Shown: positions 19,218 to 30,302, numbered from the stretch's first letter. The stretch: 64,000 nt of DNA from Bacillus sp. 03113 (GCF_006546985.1 NZ_VATK01000010.1:124001-188000), one strand, 5' to 3'. A program made the numbers and translations. Notes: generated by a model not told the origin, from the letters alone.

Positions 19218-20849
19218 TTATTCAAAATAAGCCCATTTTAATTGAGCATCACCTAGACCAGAAACAACTACACCTTTAAGGTTATCTTTTTGAACCCATA
19301 CATTTGTATAGAAGTAAATTGGTGCAACAGGAACATCATTCATGAAAATACCTTCAGCTTTTTTCAGCATCGCTGTACGTTTTTTTGCATCCTCTTCTTT
19401 TTGTGAATCAATTAGAAGCTGCTTAAATTCTGGATTTTCCCATTTCGTATCGTTGTTACCGCCGTCTTTGTCACGATACAATTCTAGGAAGTTAATTGGA
19501 TCGTTAAAGTCTCCTAGCCAGCCCATACGGCCAATTTGATAATCTCCAGCATGAAGCTTATCAATATACACTGCCCATTCTTCATTGCTTAAGTTTACAT
19601 TAACACCAAGGTTTTGTTTCCACATATCCTGAATTGCTTGTGCAATTTTTGCATGTGCATCATTGGTGTTGTAGGAAAGCGTAATGGCAGGAAGTTGAGA
19701 AACATCTGTTAAGCCAAGCTCTTTAAGACCTTTTTGTAAGAAGTCTTTTGCCTTTTTCACATCATTGTCTTTAAAGTAGCCTTTTTCATTTTCCTTGAAC
19801 ATCGTTGGTGGTACAGCTGCCATTGCTGGAACTTGTCCACCTTGAGTAATATTTTCAACAATTGCTTTACGATCGATGGCATACGTTAAAGCTTTACGTA
19901 TATTCAAGTTGTTCAAAGGTGGTTTTTCTGTATTAAATTTATACCAGTACGTACCTGCGATTGGTTTAATTTTAAGATCACCAGCATCTTTTAATTGCGG
20001 GATTGCCTCTGTCGGAAGCTGTCCGAATGGAAGTCCAGCCCAATCAAGCTCACCGTTTTCATACATAGATAGTTCTGTAGCATCCTCATTAACCATAAAC
20101 ATTTCAACAGAGCTTAATTTTACTGTTTTTGCATCCCAATAATCTGTATTCTTCTCTAGCTTGATGCTGTCAGAATGTTCCCATTTTGTCATTTTGAATG
20201 GTCCATTGGATGTATATTGATCACCAGCATCTTTGTACCAGTTTGGATTAGCTGTTGCAATTTTGCTGTTTACTGGGAAATACGTATAGAAAGCTGTTAA
20301 TTCTAAGAAGTAAGGAGTTGGATTCTCTAAAGTAACCTTTAAAGTTTTATCATCTACCGCTTCTACACCAAGTGTATCAGCTGCAGCTGTTCCTTCATTT
20401 ATTGCTTGAGCGCCTTTAATATAATATAACTGGTAGGAATACTGTGATTCATTTGCTGGATCTAATGCCCATTTCCACGCATATACAAAGTCTTGCGCTG
20501 TAACTGGATCACCATTTGTCCATTTTGCATCACGAAGCTTGAATGTATAAGTTTTCAAATCATCAGAAGGTGTGATTTTTTCCGCCATAGCTGGTTGAGG
20601 CTTTCCTTTGGCATCAAGACGAGTTAAGCCCTCAAATGTTTGGAGTAAAATACTTCCTGATGTACTGTCGTTTGCCAATCCTGGATTTAATGAGAAAGGC
20701 TCTGTTTTAATATTTACTCTTAAGTCTTGTGCAACTTTTTTCTTCTCTGTGCCTTCGTCGTTGCTACCAGAACTTTTGTCACTACAAGCTGCTAAAAATA
20801 CACTTAACACAAGCAGCATGCTTATTAAGACTGACAATCTTTTCTTCAC
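19218..20849 (-). CDS. oppA: Oligopeptide-binding lipoprotein OppA
   Basis: A 543-residue extracellular peptide-binding lipoprotein (SBP_bac_5). The N-terminus MKKRLSVLISMLLVLSVF is followed by the lipobox LAAC, with the modified Cys near residue 22, then a Ser/Gly-rich linker. It captures peptides, including signalling peptides in Bacillus competence and sporulation, and hands them to OppBC. First gene of the opp operon. Its promoter must lie in the long gene-free gap upstream. Confidence 0.94.
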   Translation of the reverse strand: MKKRLSVLISMLLVLSVFLAACSDKSSGSNDEGTEKKKVAQDLRVNIKTEPFSLNPGLANDSTSGSILLQTFEGLTRLDAKGKPQPAMAEKITPSDDLKTYTFKLRDAKWTNGDPVTAQDFVYAWKWALDPANESQYSYQLYYIKGAQAINEGTAAADTLGVEAVDDKTLKVTLENPTPYFLELTAFYTYFPVNSKIATANPNWYKDAGDQYTSNGPFKMTKWEHSDSIKLEKNTDYWDAKTVKLSSVEMFMVNEDATELSMYENGELDWAGLPFGQLPTEAIPQLKDAGDLKIKPIAGTYWYKFNTEKPPLNNLNIRKALTYAIDRKAIVENITQGGQVPAMAAVPPTMFKENEKGYFKDNDVKKAKDFLQKGLKELGLTDVSQLPAITLSYNTNDAHAKIAQAIQDMWKQNLGVNVNLSNEEWAVYIDKLHAGDYQIGRMGWLGDFNDPINFLELYRDKDGGNNDTKWENPEFKQLLIDSQKEEDAKKRTAMLKKAEGIFMNDVPVAPIYFYTNVWVQKDNLKGVVVSGLGDAQLKWAYFE

Positions 20850-21425
20850 GGTGTGACCCCCCTATATTTTTGGACAAACGGTTTGTTTGCAAATATTCCA
20901 CTTATATTTGCTTATATAAATCAGTTTACAATAGGCTAATAGATCGAAAAAAATCTATTAAAAAACGCCAAAAAAAGCAAGTTTATATTTTTATAGAATA
21001 TTATCCCTCTATAACTGACTAATTTAAACAGCTCTATTAAGGATAAAATTTCAAATATGTATGATAAACTCACTCTTTAGCAAACTATGACTTATAGCAT
21101 ATTACAAACTCATGTGAAATAATTTAACATTTCCAAATTCCGCTTGTTAAGGTCATTATAAGTACTTTATCTGGTGATTGCAAGTAGTCTTTATGTATAC
21201 AAAGTTATTTTTATATAAAGTCAAGTACTTTTTTACGTCTTTTTCTGTTTTTTTATGTAGAAAAATGAATGCTGTTTTTGTGGAGAATATTACAAAAATC
21301 AACGGAATTAACCATTTCTTAATATTATTTACTTAGCATGATCATAAGAGAAAGTTAATATTTATACATACACTTGCTTTTTTTTTCTTTTTCGTATATT
21401 TTTTATTGTAGATAATTTAATATCA
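20850..21425. other. Gene-free gap between oppA and the trpS leader
   Basis: About 575 A+T-rich bases upstream of both oppA and trpS. It must hold the oppA promoter and the trpS promoter. No operator could be matched with confidence and no small gene is supported. Confidence 0.6.
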
Positions 21426-21705
21426 ATCAGCGATGACAAAGAATAGTACATTTACAGTCTGGTTTGTCAGAGAGCTTGTGGCAGGTGGAAACAAGCAGCC
21501 ATGTAGATGGAATGGACTTTTGAGCTCTGAAATAGAAATGCTAGGTTTACAACTGTGCAAATTATATGACAGCGATTGCCTTACGTTACGAAGGCTGCCC
21601 TAATTTTTCTACAAAAAGGGGCGTTAAGAGACTCATTTTGAGTAATTAGGGTGGCACCGCGGACCATTCGTCCCTATATTTGTTAGGGACGAATGGTCTT
21701 TTTGT
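21426..21705 (+). promoter_or_regulatory. T-box leader (tryptophan) of trpS
   Basis: Stem I begins near 21440 (AAAGAATAGTACA). The specifier codon is UGG, read at 21513-21515 within GGAATGGAC, matching tryptophan. The T-box core AGGGTGGCACCGCGG is at 21647-21661. The terminator follows at 21662-21703: a 15-bp stem starting GACCATTCGTCCC, then TTTTT. Uncharged tRNA-Trp is expected to pair with the T-box and stabilise the antiterminator, allowing trpS expression. Confidence 0.93.
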
Positions 21706-21811
21706 TGTCATTAATCCAATGGTATAGACCTGTAACTTTCAAATATAATCATATGCTTCTATCATTTGCATATCAAGGTCCCTGCTCAAAGAATTTTTGA
21801 CAATTTCTTAA

Positions 21812-22882
<1,071 letters not shown>

Positions 22883-22895
22883 AAGAAGACTATCG

Positions 22896-22942
22896 AGGAG
22901 ATTCAAACGCATCTTAAACGGGTTCGTTTGAATCTCCTTTTT
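22896..22942 (+). terminator. Terminator of trpS
   Basis: A 14-bp stem (AGGAGATTCAAACG and its complement) with a 15-base loop, followed by TTTTT, 14 bases after the stop codon. Confidence 0.88.
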
Positions 22943-23002
22943 GATTGCTTAGGAAACTATAAAATAGTTGGTTGTAGATAACTTTGAAGGCTATGTATCA
23001 AC

Positions 23003-23177
23003 GTCCAGCTTCGATGTACAGGATGTACGAGTGCCGATGTCACCACAGGACGTGGTGCTTTTAATCGGCCAGCGCCTAGCCCTTGTGAAAGATAACCTCA
23101 TGCCTCTAAAAGTAAAAAGCACTTTTTGAGTCATGAGAACATTTTTCTTCAGGGCTGATCAAAGCGCTTGCGTTTTT
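23003..23177 (-). repeat. Intergenic repeat family C, copy 1 (inverted)
   Basis: Reverse-complement copy of the repeat at 59384-59560. Shared strings include ATCAGCCCTGAAGAAAA, TTTCACAAGGGCTAGG and the hairpin module GATGTACAGGATGTACGAG. It begins just after the yjbA stop codon and fills the trpS-yjbA gap. Confidence 0.8.
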
Positions 23178-23185
23178 GTTCTTGC

Positions 23186-23935
23186 TTACGGTTCATTCAC
23201 TTTTGGACCATGCTCCATTTCCCAAAGCTTTTCAAAAAAAGACTGACCCTTGATGATATTCTCACAAAATTGCTCATGCTTGCTTGTCCATCCATCCTTT
23301 ATGCTTTCATACAATTGAATCCATGCTTCTTCAAAATTAAGAAGCTGGATGTCATAATAACGTTCAGGACTCCACTCCGTATACCAATATCGGACCTCTG
23401 CCGCATTTTCAGAGGAATAAAGCTGATCTAATGCCATAAATAACAACTGTTTTAATTGTCTTTCCTTTCTAGTTAGTCCGTTCATATACTCCGGATCGGG
23501 GGATAATATATGAAAATCCTTTATGCATTCTTCAAAGGAATATTCAATAGGGTCATGATTTTCAAGCATTTCCAGGGCTAGCTGTTCTTGACGAGGAATT
23601 AGTCTACTCTTTCGAACAGGAATCGAATAACCGATTGTATCAATGGCCAAAGTTCCTTTTCCATCAGACACGATAAAGCAATAATCCAATTGAGTTCTTT
23701 CGTGATTTTTTCGTATATAAGCCTTTTGAAAGATATCATTTAAAAGCTGTCTAGGTAACTCTAGAAGATCGTTCTCAATGTAGTTAAAAAGAATTGAGCT
23801 AATTTTTAATAATGGCACTTGATCTAATAATTCAACCCCATCATCCTTGCGCCACTCATGAAAATGACAAACATTATATCCGTTTTCCTCACCTTCAAAC
23901 CAGTTGACCCAAACATCATGTAAATACAACATCAT
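23186..23935 (-). CDS. yjbA: YjbA, UPF0736 family protein
   Basis: A 249-residue acidic cytoplasmic protein of unknown function, recognised as YjbA by its start ([19 protein letters not shown]) and by the stretches [29 protein letters not shown] and [21 protein letters not shown] lies just before two consecutive ATG codons, so the start may be three bases later. Position next to trpS is conserved in B. subtilis. The appDFABC operon that lies between yjbA and yjaZ in B. subtilis is absent here. Confidence 0.85.
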   Translation of the reverse strand: MMLYLHDVWVNWFEGEENGYNVCHFHEWRKDDGVELLDQVPLLKISSILFNYIENDLLELPRQLLNDIFQKAYIRKNHERTQLDYCFIVSDGKGTLAIDTIGYSIPVRKSRLIPRQEQLALEMLENHDPIEYSFEECIKDFHILSPDPEYMNGLTRKERQLKQLLFMALDQLYSSENAAEVRYWYTEWSPERYYDIQLLNFEEAWIQLYESIKDGWTSKHEQFCENIIKGQSFFEKLWEMEHGPKVNEP

Positions 23936-24074
23936 ACCGCCCTCACTTCTCTTTACTTTTTGTCAATCAGTATGGGCATAAATTAGTTAAATTATTCCTT
24001 TTATCTCTCATCTTCTACTTGAAAATCATGAACTTCAAAATGTTTAGTATGAATAAATATTCATTCTTTAATTT

Positions 24075-24851
24075 TTATTTTGAAAAATCTTCCGTCAAAA
24101 ATTTTTCTGCATCAAATTGAAAACTTATTATATCAGAAAAACGATTTTCTCTCATATAGGAGTGAATGAGTGCATATCCAGTGCTATAGCCAATAAGAGT
24201 TGGATACCTACCTAAACCAAATAATAGCTGATTGTGCAACTTTTCTGACTTTTTAATTGTTAGATTTTCTTTCAAATATTTCTGCCAGTAAAAAATTATT
24301 TCTTTTTTTGAGTAAGCTGTACACCAACTCGCCCTATATTTTGATCCACAATACCGAGCAACGATATGCTCAGCAAGTCCTTCCATCACAAACGATTCAA
24401 GCAATGTATAATCTGATAATTCTTTTTTTTGTTTGTGCATTCTACAGACATGATGATATTCATGAACAAACAGTGCCTCAATCTCCTTTTCATCCTCTAA
24501 TGGTGTCAAAAATAAAAAGAACATATTTTTAAAAGATAATCCTGATTTGTTAGTTATATCAAATAACCGATTGCTTGAAAAAGGAAATATATATAACGGG
24601 ACGTCGGGACCTCCCCACTTTTTCCGATATGTTTGATAGATCTTTTCAACTTTATCCCAATAAAAATCTTTTTTTAATTGTTCAAAGATTGCTCTACATC
24701 TTCTGTTTGGCTGATACATACCAAAATTTCTTAAGTATGAATAAAATTCTTGAACGTCTTCTCCCTTTATTTGGTCATCTATTTTCTTTAAGATTTCAAG
24801 TGGTTCATCAAAATGCTCGTTCAGCCATTGATCGGTCCTTATTACACCCAT
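24075..24851 (-). CDS. yjaZ: Putative zinc metalloprotease YjaZ (DUF2268)
   Basis: A 258-residue protein with the HExxH-type zinc motif HEYHH near residue 138 (VHEYHHVCRM) and a following Glu in LESFVMEGLAEH, the pattern of DUF2268 gluzincin-like proteases. No signal peptide is evident. Start at the ATG seven bases after GGAGTG. Single gene with no partner in the immediate operon. Protease activity is inferred from the motif. Confidence 0.8.
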   Translation of the reverse strand: MGVIRTDQWLNEHFDEPLEILKKIDDQIKGEDVQEFYSYLRNFGMYQPNRRCRAIFEQLKKDFYWDKVEKIYQTYRKKWGGPDVPLYIFPFSSNRLFDITNKSGLSFKNMFFLFLTPLEDEKEIEALFVHEYHHVCRMHKQKKELSDYTLLESFVMEGLAEHIVARYCGSKYRASWCTAYSKKEIIFYWQKYLKENLTIKKSEKLHNQLLFGLGRYPTLIGYSTGYALIHSYMRENRFSDIISFQFDAEKFLTEDFSK

Positions 24852-24919
24852 ATCGTCACACTCCACTGCATTTTTATAGACTATGACAATAAACCTTCAT
24901 TGGTGTGTTTCTAATAAGC

Positions 24920-24957
24920 AAAAAAGCAAGCACCTCATTATAGGTACTTGCTTTTTT
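24920..24957. terminator. Bidirectional terminator after fabF
   Basis: AAAAAAGCAAG pairs with CTTGCTTTTTT, with an inner ACCT/AGGT pair. It starts six bases beyond the fabF stop and terminates fabF. Confidence 0.87.
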
Positions 24958-24963
24958 GTTATA

Positions 24964-26205
24964 TTAGTCTTGATATTTCTTAAATACGATCGTTGCGTTG
25001 TGACCGCCAAATCCAAGTGAGTTGCTCATTACGATATCAATGTCTTGTTTTCTAGCTTTATTTGGAACATAATCTAAATCACACTCAGGATCAGGAGTCT
25101 CATAATTGATTGTTGGTGGAATAATTCCCTCGTCTATAGCTAGAACAGAAAAAATTGCTTCAATTCCACCTGCTGCCCCAAGTAAATGACCCGTCATTGA
25201 TTTAGTTGAACTAACCGCTAGTTTATACGCATGCTCACCAAATACCTCTTTAATAGCCATCGTTTCGTATTTATCATTATAATCAGTACTTGTTCCATGT
25301 GCATTAATATAATCAACCTCATCAGGGGTTAAACCGCCATCATGAAGGGCTGCTTTCATTGCACGTGAACCGCCTTCTCCAGCTGGAGCCGGTGCAGTAA
25401 TATGATAAGCATCGCCAGTTGCGGCATAGCCAATGATTTCAGCATATATTTTTGCACCGCGGGCTAGAGCATGTTCTAATTCTTCCAGTACGATAATGCC
25501 TGCTCCTTCTCCCATAACAAATCCATCACGGTTTTTGTCAAACGGTCTGCTTGCTGTTTGAGGATCCGTATTTGTCGATAATGCTGTATTAGCACAAAAA
25601 CCAGCCACTGACATCCTTGTTATAGGAGCTTCTGCTCCACCAGAAACCATAACATCAGCTTCTCCACGTTGAATAACCTTAAATGCATCTCCAATGGAGT
25701 TTGTACCGGTCGCACAAGCTGTAACCGTACAAGAATTAAAGCCCTTTGCTCCTAATGTAATAGAGACTTGACCTGCAGCCATATCTGGAATAAGCATTGG
25801 AACAAAGAAAGGACTTACCCTTCTATATCCACGCTTTAAAAATGTTTCATATTGTTGTTCAAATGTTTCCATTCCCCCGATACCTGATCCAACCCATACT
25901 CCTACTCGTTCAGCATTTTTATCGGTAATTTCAAGCTTTGAATCCTTTACTGCCATTATAGAAGCCGCAACAGCAAATTGTGTAAAGCGGTCCATTTTAC
26001 GTGCTTCCTTTTTCTCCATAAAGTCCTCAGGATTAAAGTCCCTGATTTCTGCTGCAACCTTCGCAGGATATTCATCTGCATTTACTCTTGTAAGAGGTTT
26101 TACACCAGAGACTCCGTTTATAATATTGTTCCACGTTGTATCTACATCTTTACCAAGTGGTGTAACAGCTCCAATTCCAGTCACAACAACTCTTCTTTTT
26201 TCCAT
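24964..26205 (-). CDS. fabF: 3-oxoacyl-[acyl-carrier-protein] synthase II
   Basis: A 413-residue condensing enzyme that elongates fatty acids on acyl carrier protein in the cytoplasm. The Cys-His-His triad is seen: [10 protein letters not shown] near residue 163, [11 protein letters not shown] near 303, and TGHLLGAAG near 339. It follows fabHA in the same direction, but a repeat element fills the 327-base gap between them. FapR control probably comes from the promoter upstream of fabHA. Confidence 0.95.
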   Translation of the reverse strand: MEKRRVVVTGIGAVTPLGKDVDTTWNNIINGVSGVKPLTRVNADEYPAKVAAEIRDFNPEDFMEKKEARKMDRFTQFAVAASIMAVKDSKLEITDKNAERVGVWVGSGIGGMETFEQQYETFLKRGYRRVSPFFVPMLIPDMAAGQVSITLGAKGFNSCTVTACATGTNSIGDAFKVIQRGEADVMVSGGAEAPITRMSVAGFCANTALSTNTDPQTASRPFDKNRDGFVMGEGAGIIVLEELEHALARGAKIYAEIIGYAATGDAYHITAPAPAGEGGSRAMKAALHDGGLTPDEVDYINAHGTSTDYNDKYETMAIKEVFGEHAYKLAVSSTKSMTGHLLGAAGGIEAIFSVLAIDEGIIPPTINYETPDPECDLDYVPNKARKQDIDIVMSNSLGFGGHNATIVFKKYQD

Positions 26206-26266
26206 TCTCGCGGCATCTCCTTTTCTATATCTATTATGTTCAAATCATACCTAAATTTATCTTATT

Positions 26267-26530
26267 GATAAAGTGAAACTTCCATCAAAGGGGGTTAACT
26301 TCATCCCCCTCTGATGGTTAGTCACGCAGAGCCTGATTGACTTTTCTAAGGGCTGAAGCCCAAAGAAAAGTCTTATTTCGCCAATCGGGCTTTTACGGGC
26401 AGTTATCCCTCACTTCGCTCTATCGATACTCTAAAACTTAAAGGTGGGGGATTACTGCTCGTTAATGCGGGATAAAGTGAAACTTCCATCATCAGGGGTC
26501 TTGCTGCCCATAAATGTAGGATTAAATCTT
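26267..26530. repeat. Intergenic repeat family B, copy 2 plus a partial copy
   Basis: It starts GATAAAGTGAAACTTCC and shares 26322-26381 with the copy at 3.0 kb. A second, partial unit restarts at 26471 with GATAAAGTGAAACTTCC. The stem pair GGGGG and CCCCC with flanking CATC and GATG can fold on itself. It lies inside the fabHA-fabF gap and could affect read-through from fabHA into fabF. Confidence 0.75.
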
Positions 26531-26532
26531 AT

Positions 26533-27465
26533 TTACTTTCCCCAACGAAGGGCAATGGCGCCCCAGGTTAAGCCTCCGCCAAACCCTACCATGACAATCA
26601 CATCGTCATCCTTAATTTTTCCTGCTTCAATTTCTTCAACAATTGAAATGGGAATCGAAGCCGCTGACGTATTTCCATACTTATGTACGGTTTTAGACAT
26701 CTTTTCTTCAGGTAGGTTTAGACGTTGTCTTGCCGATTCCATAATTCTAATGTTTGCTTGGTGAGGAATAAGAAAATCAACATCCTCTTTAGAAAGGCCT
26801 GCCTTGACTAAAACATTTTCACTGCTTTCACCCATTTGGCGTACGGCGAATTTGAATACCTCTCGTCCATTCATAATAATATATTCATCTTGATAAAGGT
26901 GTTTACCCCCAGTACCATCTGCCCCCAACTCAAATGAAAGAATTCCTCTTCCTTCTGATACCGGTCCAACTACAACAGCACCTGCTCCATCACCAAATAG
27001 GACAGCAGTATTCCGATCATTCCAATCCGTAATTTTGGATAGTTTTTCAACTCCAATAACTAATATATGTTTATACGCACCATTTTCAATAAATTGTTTT
27101 GCTGTTACCATTCCATACATAAATCCAGCACATGCTGCAGAAAGATCCATTGCAGCTGCTTTTGTTGCACCTAATCGTTCCTGAAGCATACACGAAACAG
27201 TTGGAAAAGGTTGATCAGGTGTAATGGTTGCCACTATTATTAAATCAATATCCTCTGGTGCAATAGCTGCATCGTTAATGGCTTTCACTGCTGCATCATA
27301 AGCCATATCTGAGGTGTTTGTGTTCTCATCTGCAATTCTTCTTTCTTCAATTCCAGTTCGCGTACGGATCCATTCATCCGAAGTATCTATTATTTTTTCT
27401 AAATCTGCATTTGTTACGATTTTTTCTGGTAAAGATCTTCCGATACCAATAATACCCGCGTTCAT
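26533..27465 (-). CDS. fabHA: 3-oxoacyl-[acyl-carrier-protein] synthase III
   Basis: A 310-residue enzyme that starts fatty-acid synthesis by condensing acyl-CoA with malonyl-ACP. Catalytic Cys is in [12 protein letters not shown] near residue 112, His in IPHQANIRI and Asn in YGNTSAAS. Start at the ATG seven bases after GGGAGC; the frame extends ten codons further upstream without support. A FapR operator lies about 107 bases upstream. fabF follows. Confidence 0.94.
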   Translation of the reverse strand: MNAGIIGIGRSLPEKIVTNADLEKIIDTSDEWIRTRTGIEERRIADENTNTSDMAYDAAVKAINDAAIAPEDIDLIIVATITPDQPFPTVSCMLQERLGATKAAAMDLSAACAGFMYGMVTAKQFIENGAYKHILVIGVEKLSKITDWNDRNTAVLFGDGAGAVVVGPVSEGRGILSFELGADGTGGKHLYQDEYIIMNGREVFKFAVRQMGESSENVLVKAGLSKEDVDFLIPHQANIRIMESARQRLNLPEEKMSKTVHKYGNTSAASIPISIVEEIEAGKIKDDDVIVMVGFGGGLTWGAIALRWGK

Positions 27466-27571
27466 TGGGTCAGCTCCCTTTCGATTATTGCTCACTATTT
27501 TTTATAAAAAAATTGTCTCTATTTATTATTGTATTAAATCCATAAATATATCATTTATTTATTATCAAATA

Positions 27572-27617
27572 TTAAGACTTGGTACTAATTCTATCAAAAG
27601 TTATAGCCATAATGCAA
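27572..27617 (-). promoter_or_regulatory. FapR operator and promoter of fabHA
   Basis: On the minus strand a -35 TTGCAT (27612-27617), an 18-base spacer and a -10 TAGAAT (27588-27593) are followed at once by TTAGTACCAAGTCTTAA (27572-27588). That sequence agrees with the FapR consensus TTAGTACCTGGTACTAA at 14 of 17 positions, with one half-site perfect. Overlap with the transcription start region matches FapR repression relieved by malonyl-CoA. Confidence 0.88.
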
Positions 27618-27712
27618 CCAATTATTCAATTCATCTAAACAGATGCCCCTATCATTATGTAAAAAAAAACATAGCTTAATATTAATCCATTTTATAAAAG
27701 AAGGTGACAAAG

Positions 27713-28066
27713 ATGAAAACACCAGAACAGGAAAAACAAAATGCCGATAAAGAGGACCGTCTCTCACTCCTCATGTTTGGACATCGTGATGATAAAGTGA
27801 ATGAAAATTATAATGAAAAGAAAAATTTGTTTGATTTATTTTTTGAAGGGGATAAACCGGAGAGAGAACATGACAATTGGTTATTTCGATTTGAAAAAAC
27901 AAAACATAGTGAGAATGAATCTAATCATCTTCAAACGCTTATAAAAAACGTTGATATAGATGACCTTTTTAACCATATTGATACCTTAATGAGTTCAGCA
28001 TCAAAACTAAAGCCCCTGATTCATAAAGTAAGTCCATTTCTCAAACAAACATTTACAAAAGAATAA
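27713..28066 (+). CDS. Hypothetical protein, 117 residues
   Basis: A hydrophilic, highly charged protein divergent from fabHA and convergent with comZ. AAGGTG lies six bases before the ATG. The N-terminal half is rich in Lys, Glu and Asp; the C-terminal 45 residues form a likely amphipathic helical region ending KVSPFLKQTFTKE. No membrane segment or known motif was recognised. It occupies the place of yjzB in B. subtilis, but I could not confirm similarity. Confidence 0.65.
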   Translation: MKTPEQEKQNADKEDRLSLLMFGHRDDKVNENYNEKKNLFDLFFEGDKPEREHDNWLFRFEKTKHSENESNHLQTLIKNVDIDDLFNHIDTLMSSASKLKPLIHKVSPFLKQTFTKE

Positions 28067-28071
28067 GCTAC

Positions 28072-28115
28072 AAAGAAAAGCGCAAGCGGCTTGATCAAGT
28101 TGCTTGCGCTTCTTT
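28072..28115. terminator. Bidirectional terminator between the hypothetical gene and comZ
   Basis: AAGCGCAAGC pairs with GCTTGCGCTT and the stem extends into flanking AAAG and CTTT. The loop contains GATCAAG. The sequence echoes the edges of repeat family C, so a repeat appears to act as the terminator. Confidence 0.78.
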
Positions 28116-28120
28116 ATCCT

Positions 28121-28312
28121 TTATTCTTCGCTTTTTGCTTCTTGTTTGCCAAGCTCATATGCATCGGACATAACCTTTGTTAATAATCCCAAAAACGGTT
28201 GTAGCATATCCAACGATAATTCTATTCCTGCTTTTTCTAATTGCTCCTTTGCTTCCGGAATATATTTCATAGCAATTTGCATGAATTCTAGTGATTTATC
28301 TTTCGTATCCAT
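28121..28312 (-). CDS. comZ: Competence regulator ComZ
   Basis: A 63-residue protein, the same length as B. subtilis ComZ, with the conserved stretches KSLEFMQIAMKY and EAKEQLEKAGIELS. ComZ lowers expression of the comG operon in B. subtilis. The ATG has TGGAGG just upstream. In B. subtilis comZ follows med; no med-like lipoprotein gene is present between yjaV and comZ here, so comZ must use another promoter. Confidence 0.88.
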   Translation of the reverse strand: MDTKDKSLEFMQIAMKYIPEAKEQLEKAGIELSLDMLQPFLGLLTKVMSDAYELGKQEAKSEE

Positions 28313-28405
28313 TTTTTCCTCCAGCATCCCACGATTTATTATTCAGCATCTTTTGCTGCAACTCTTATTATTTTAACTCTTCTTTCCAAGGGAGAAAAGA
28401 ATTTT

Positions 28406-29245
28406 TCATTCTAAACTATATTTAACAAGGTACTCGAGATGCTTACGCTGCTTCTCAATAGCTTTCTCAATAGTATTTTTACTAGAGATCGTGTAGCATA
28501 ACATTTCACTCGGTATTAACCGATCTTCTCTTAGTGCGAATTGATTTGGAATGTCTAAATGGCTTGCACATTTACCCCAATGATTTTCGATATCACTTTT
28601 AAAAAGCTGACATGTTCTTTTTTGCTCGCTACATTCTTTAAGAATTTCTTGTACGATATCGTCTATAAAAATAGCGTCCAATGTACACTCACGCTGCTCG
28701 AATTCTATAACCGTTTTTTGGTTTAGTTCCTTTAATAAGCTTTGTTGAAAAATAAACTCATTTGTTTGCCATGGCCCGTATACTGTTGGCAAATAATAAA
28801 GCTGAGACATAATCTCATCATCATCTGCTATTTTTTGAATGAACTTTTTTAAGATCGGCTTATTCTCATCAAATAACAATAGCTGTATTGGGAGTAAAAA
28901 AAGGATCTTTGAACGACTTTGCTTGATTTCTTCAAGAAATAAAGGATGATTGAATGGAATAAGTTCTAATAAGGCTTCTTCATTGTGTTTGATATAAGTG
29001 TCATAAACGTCAACTACGATAAAAGAATCTTGATCTAGATGAAAGCTCGATGGATTCAGTCTTTTTATATCTGTTTCAATAAAATTAGCATTTCTTCCAA
29101 TTTCTAATTTTTTTTCTGTAGTAAATGATTTTTTTTCATTAAATTTTAAATGAATCCCTTCCACTTCAAACCCTTGTTCTAGCATCGCTGTACAAAAATG
29201 AAAGCCTAGAAAATCGAAAACCCCAATGATCATTACCTTGTCCAT
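28406..29245 (-). CDS. yjaV: YjaV, NAD(P)-binding epimerase-like protein
   Basis: A 279-residue protein that begins MDKVMIIGVFDFLGFHF, a Rossmann-type nucleotide-binding start like that of extended SDR epimerases, and later has LPTVYGPWQT, typical of that fold. The catalytic Tyr-x-x-x-Lys pair is not obvious, so an enzymatic role is doubtful. GGGAGG precedes the ATG. It lies 70 bases after yjaU as in B. subtilis. Function is unknown. Confidence 0.75.
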   Translation of the reverse strand: MDKVMIIGVFDFLGFHFCTAMLEQGFEVEGIHLKFNEKKSFTTEKKLEIGRNANFIETDIKRLNPSSFHLDQDSFIVVDVYDTYIKHNEEALLELIPFNHPLFLEEIKQSRSKILFLLPIQLLLFDENKPILKKFIQKIADDDEIMSQLYYLPTVYGPWQTNEFIFQQSLLKELNQKTVIEFEQRECTLDAIFIDDIVQEILKECSEQKRTCQLFKSDIENHWGKCASHLDIPNQFALREDRLIPSEMLCYTISSKNTIEKAIEKQRKHLEYLVKYSLE

Positions 29246-29315
29246 TTTATGCCTCCCTGAGATCATATTAATTACATCCTATGCTCAGGGATATAGAATT
29301 TTTCCAATTGCTTCA

Positions 29316-30053
29316 CTAAAGAACTTTCTCGTTTTTTCTTATAAAGCTTGAAATTTGCATGCCCATTTGTTGTTTCTTTTCTGGCACCATATAACAGACT
29401 GAAATAGGGGCCTTTTGATCTTGCCATTTAACCGAAAGATGATTCAATACATTTGATTGTCTATACGATCGGCTCCCTGTTAGGACATGAACAATTTTTA
29501 CTGGAATTCCAAATGCTTCTATTTGCATTTCCTCTAAATTATTTAATTTTTCTATAATACTATTTCGTTCTATTTCATATGAAAAAGCAAGCTCTGCAAG
29601 TAACTTTTTATAAAAAAATTTATGATCTCTTTCTTGTTCTAAATGCTTTTTTAACGATAGAACAGGGTTAATTAATACAACAGATCGAATGTTTGGTCTC
29701 ATTTCATTCATAAGCCTTAATGTAACGAGAGCTCCCATTCCTTCTCCAATTAAATGAATTTTATGATTAATAATTTCTGTTCTAATAATGTATTCGTATA
29801 ATTGTTTAGCCAATTCAACTGCCTTATCGCACCCCCAATTTCTCCCGTAGAGATTGGAGTAAAAAATAGTATATCCCTTCTCACGTAATTCTTGAACGAT
29901 TGATTGCTTGCCTTCATTTTGAGTCCAAAAACTACCTTTTTCGTCTACAAAATGGCGTTCATCTCCAATAATTAGGACACCGAAACCTTTGGGCTTTATT
30001 GGATAATGAATCATATTCCATTCGGTATCTAATTTAAAGTTTCGGGTTTCCAT
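29316..30053 (-). CDS. yjaU: YjaU, alpha/beta-hydrolase-fold protein with altered nucleophile site
   Basis: A 245-residue cytoplasmic protein whose central stretch HLIGEGMGALVTLRL sits at the nucleophile elbow of an alpha/beta hydrolase, but with Glu where Ser is usual (GxSxG). It may therefore be non-catalytic or act by another residue. The ATG is preceded by AAGGAG with eight bases between. It pairs with yjaV, which is also of unknown function. The fold call is from motif and spacing only. Confidence 0.72.
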   Translation of the reverse strand: METRNFKLDTEWNMIHYPIKPKGFGVLIIGDERHFVDEKGSFWTQNEGKQSIVQELREKGYTIFYSNLYGRNWGCDKAVELAKQLYEYIIRTEIINHKIHLIGEGMGALVTLRLMNEMRPNIRSVVLINPVLSLKKHLEQERDHKFFYKKLLAELAFSYEIERNSIIEKLNNLEEMQIEAFGIPVKIVHVLTGSRSYRQSNVLNHLSVKWQDQKAPISVCYMVPEKKQQMGMQISSFIRKNEKVL

Positions 30054-30302
30054 TTTCAAAACTCCTTTAGCAAAATTTCCACATCATTAATGTATGATTT
30101 GTTACATAATATGAAAGGGAGTTTGCCTATTTGCACCTAGAACATTTAGTTGACAAGTACTTTTTATTATACGGTAACATGTAATTTCCTACAGTGGGGA
30201 TCTAATTACCTGACAAAAAATGATAGGAGGATCAAAGCTTCCTTATTTTTTGCCACTATGGTAATATGATGTGGGATATAATAATTGTTAGAGGTGAAAA
30301 TT

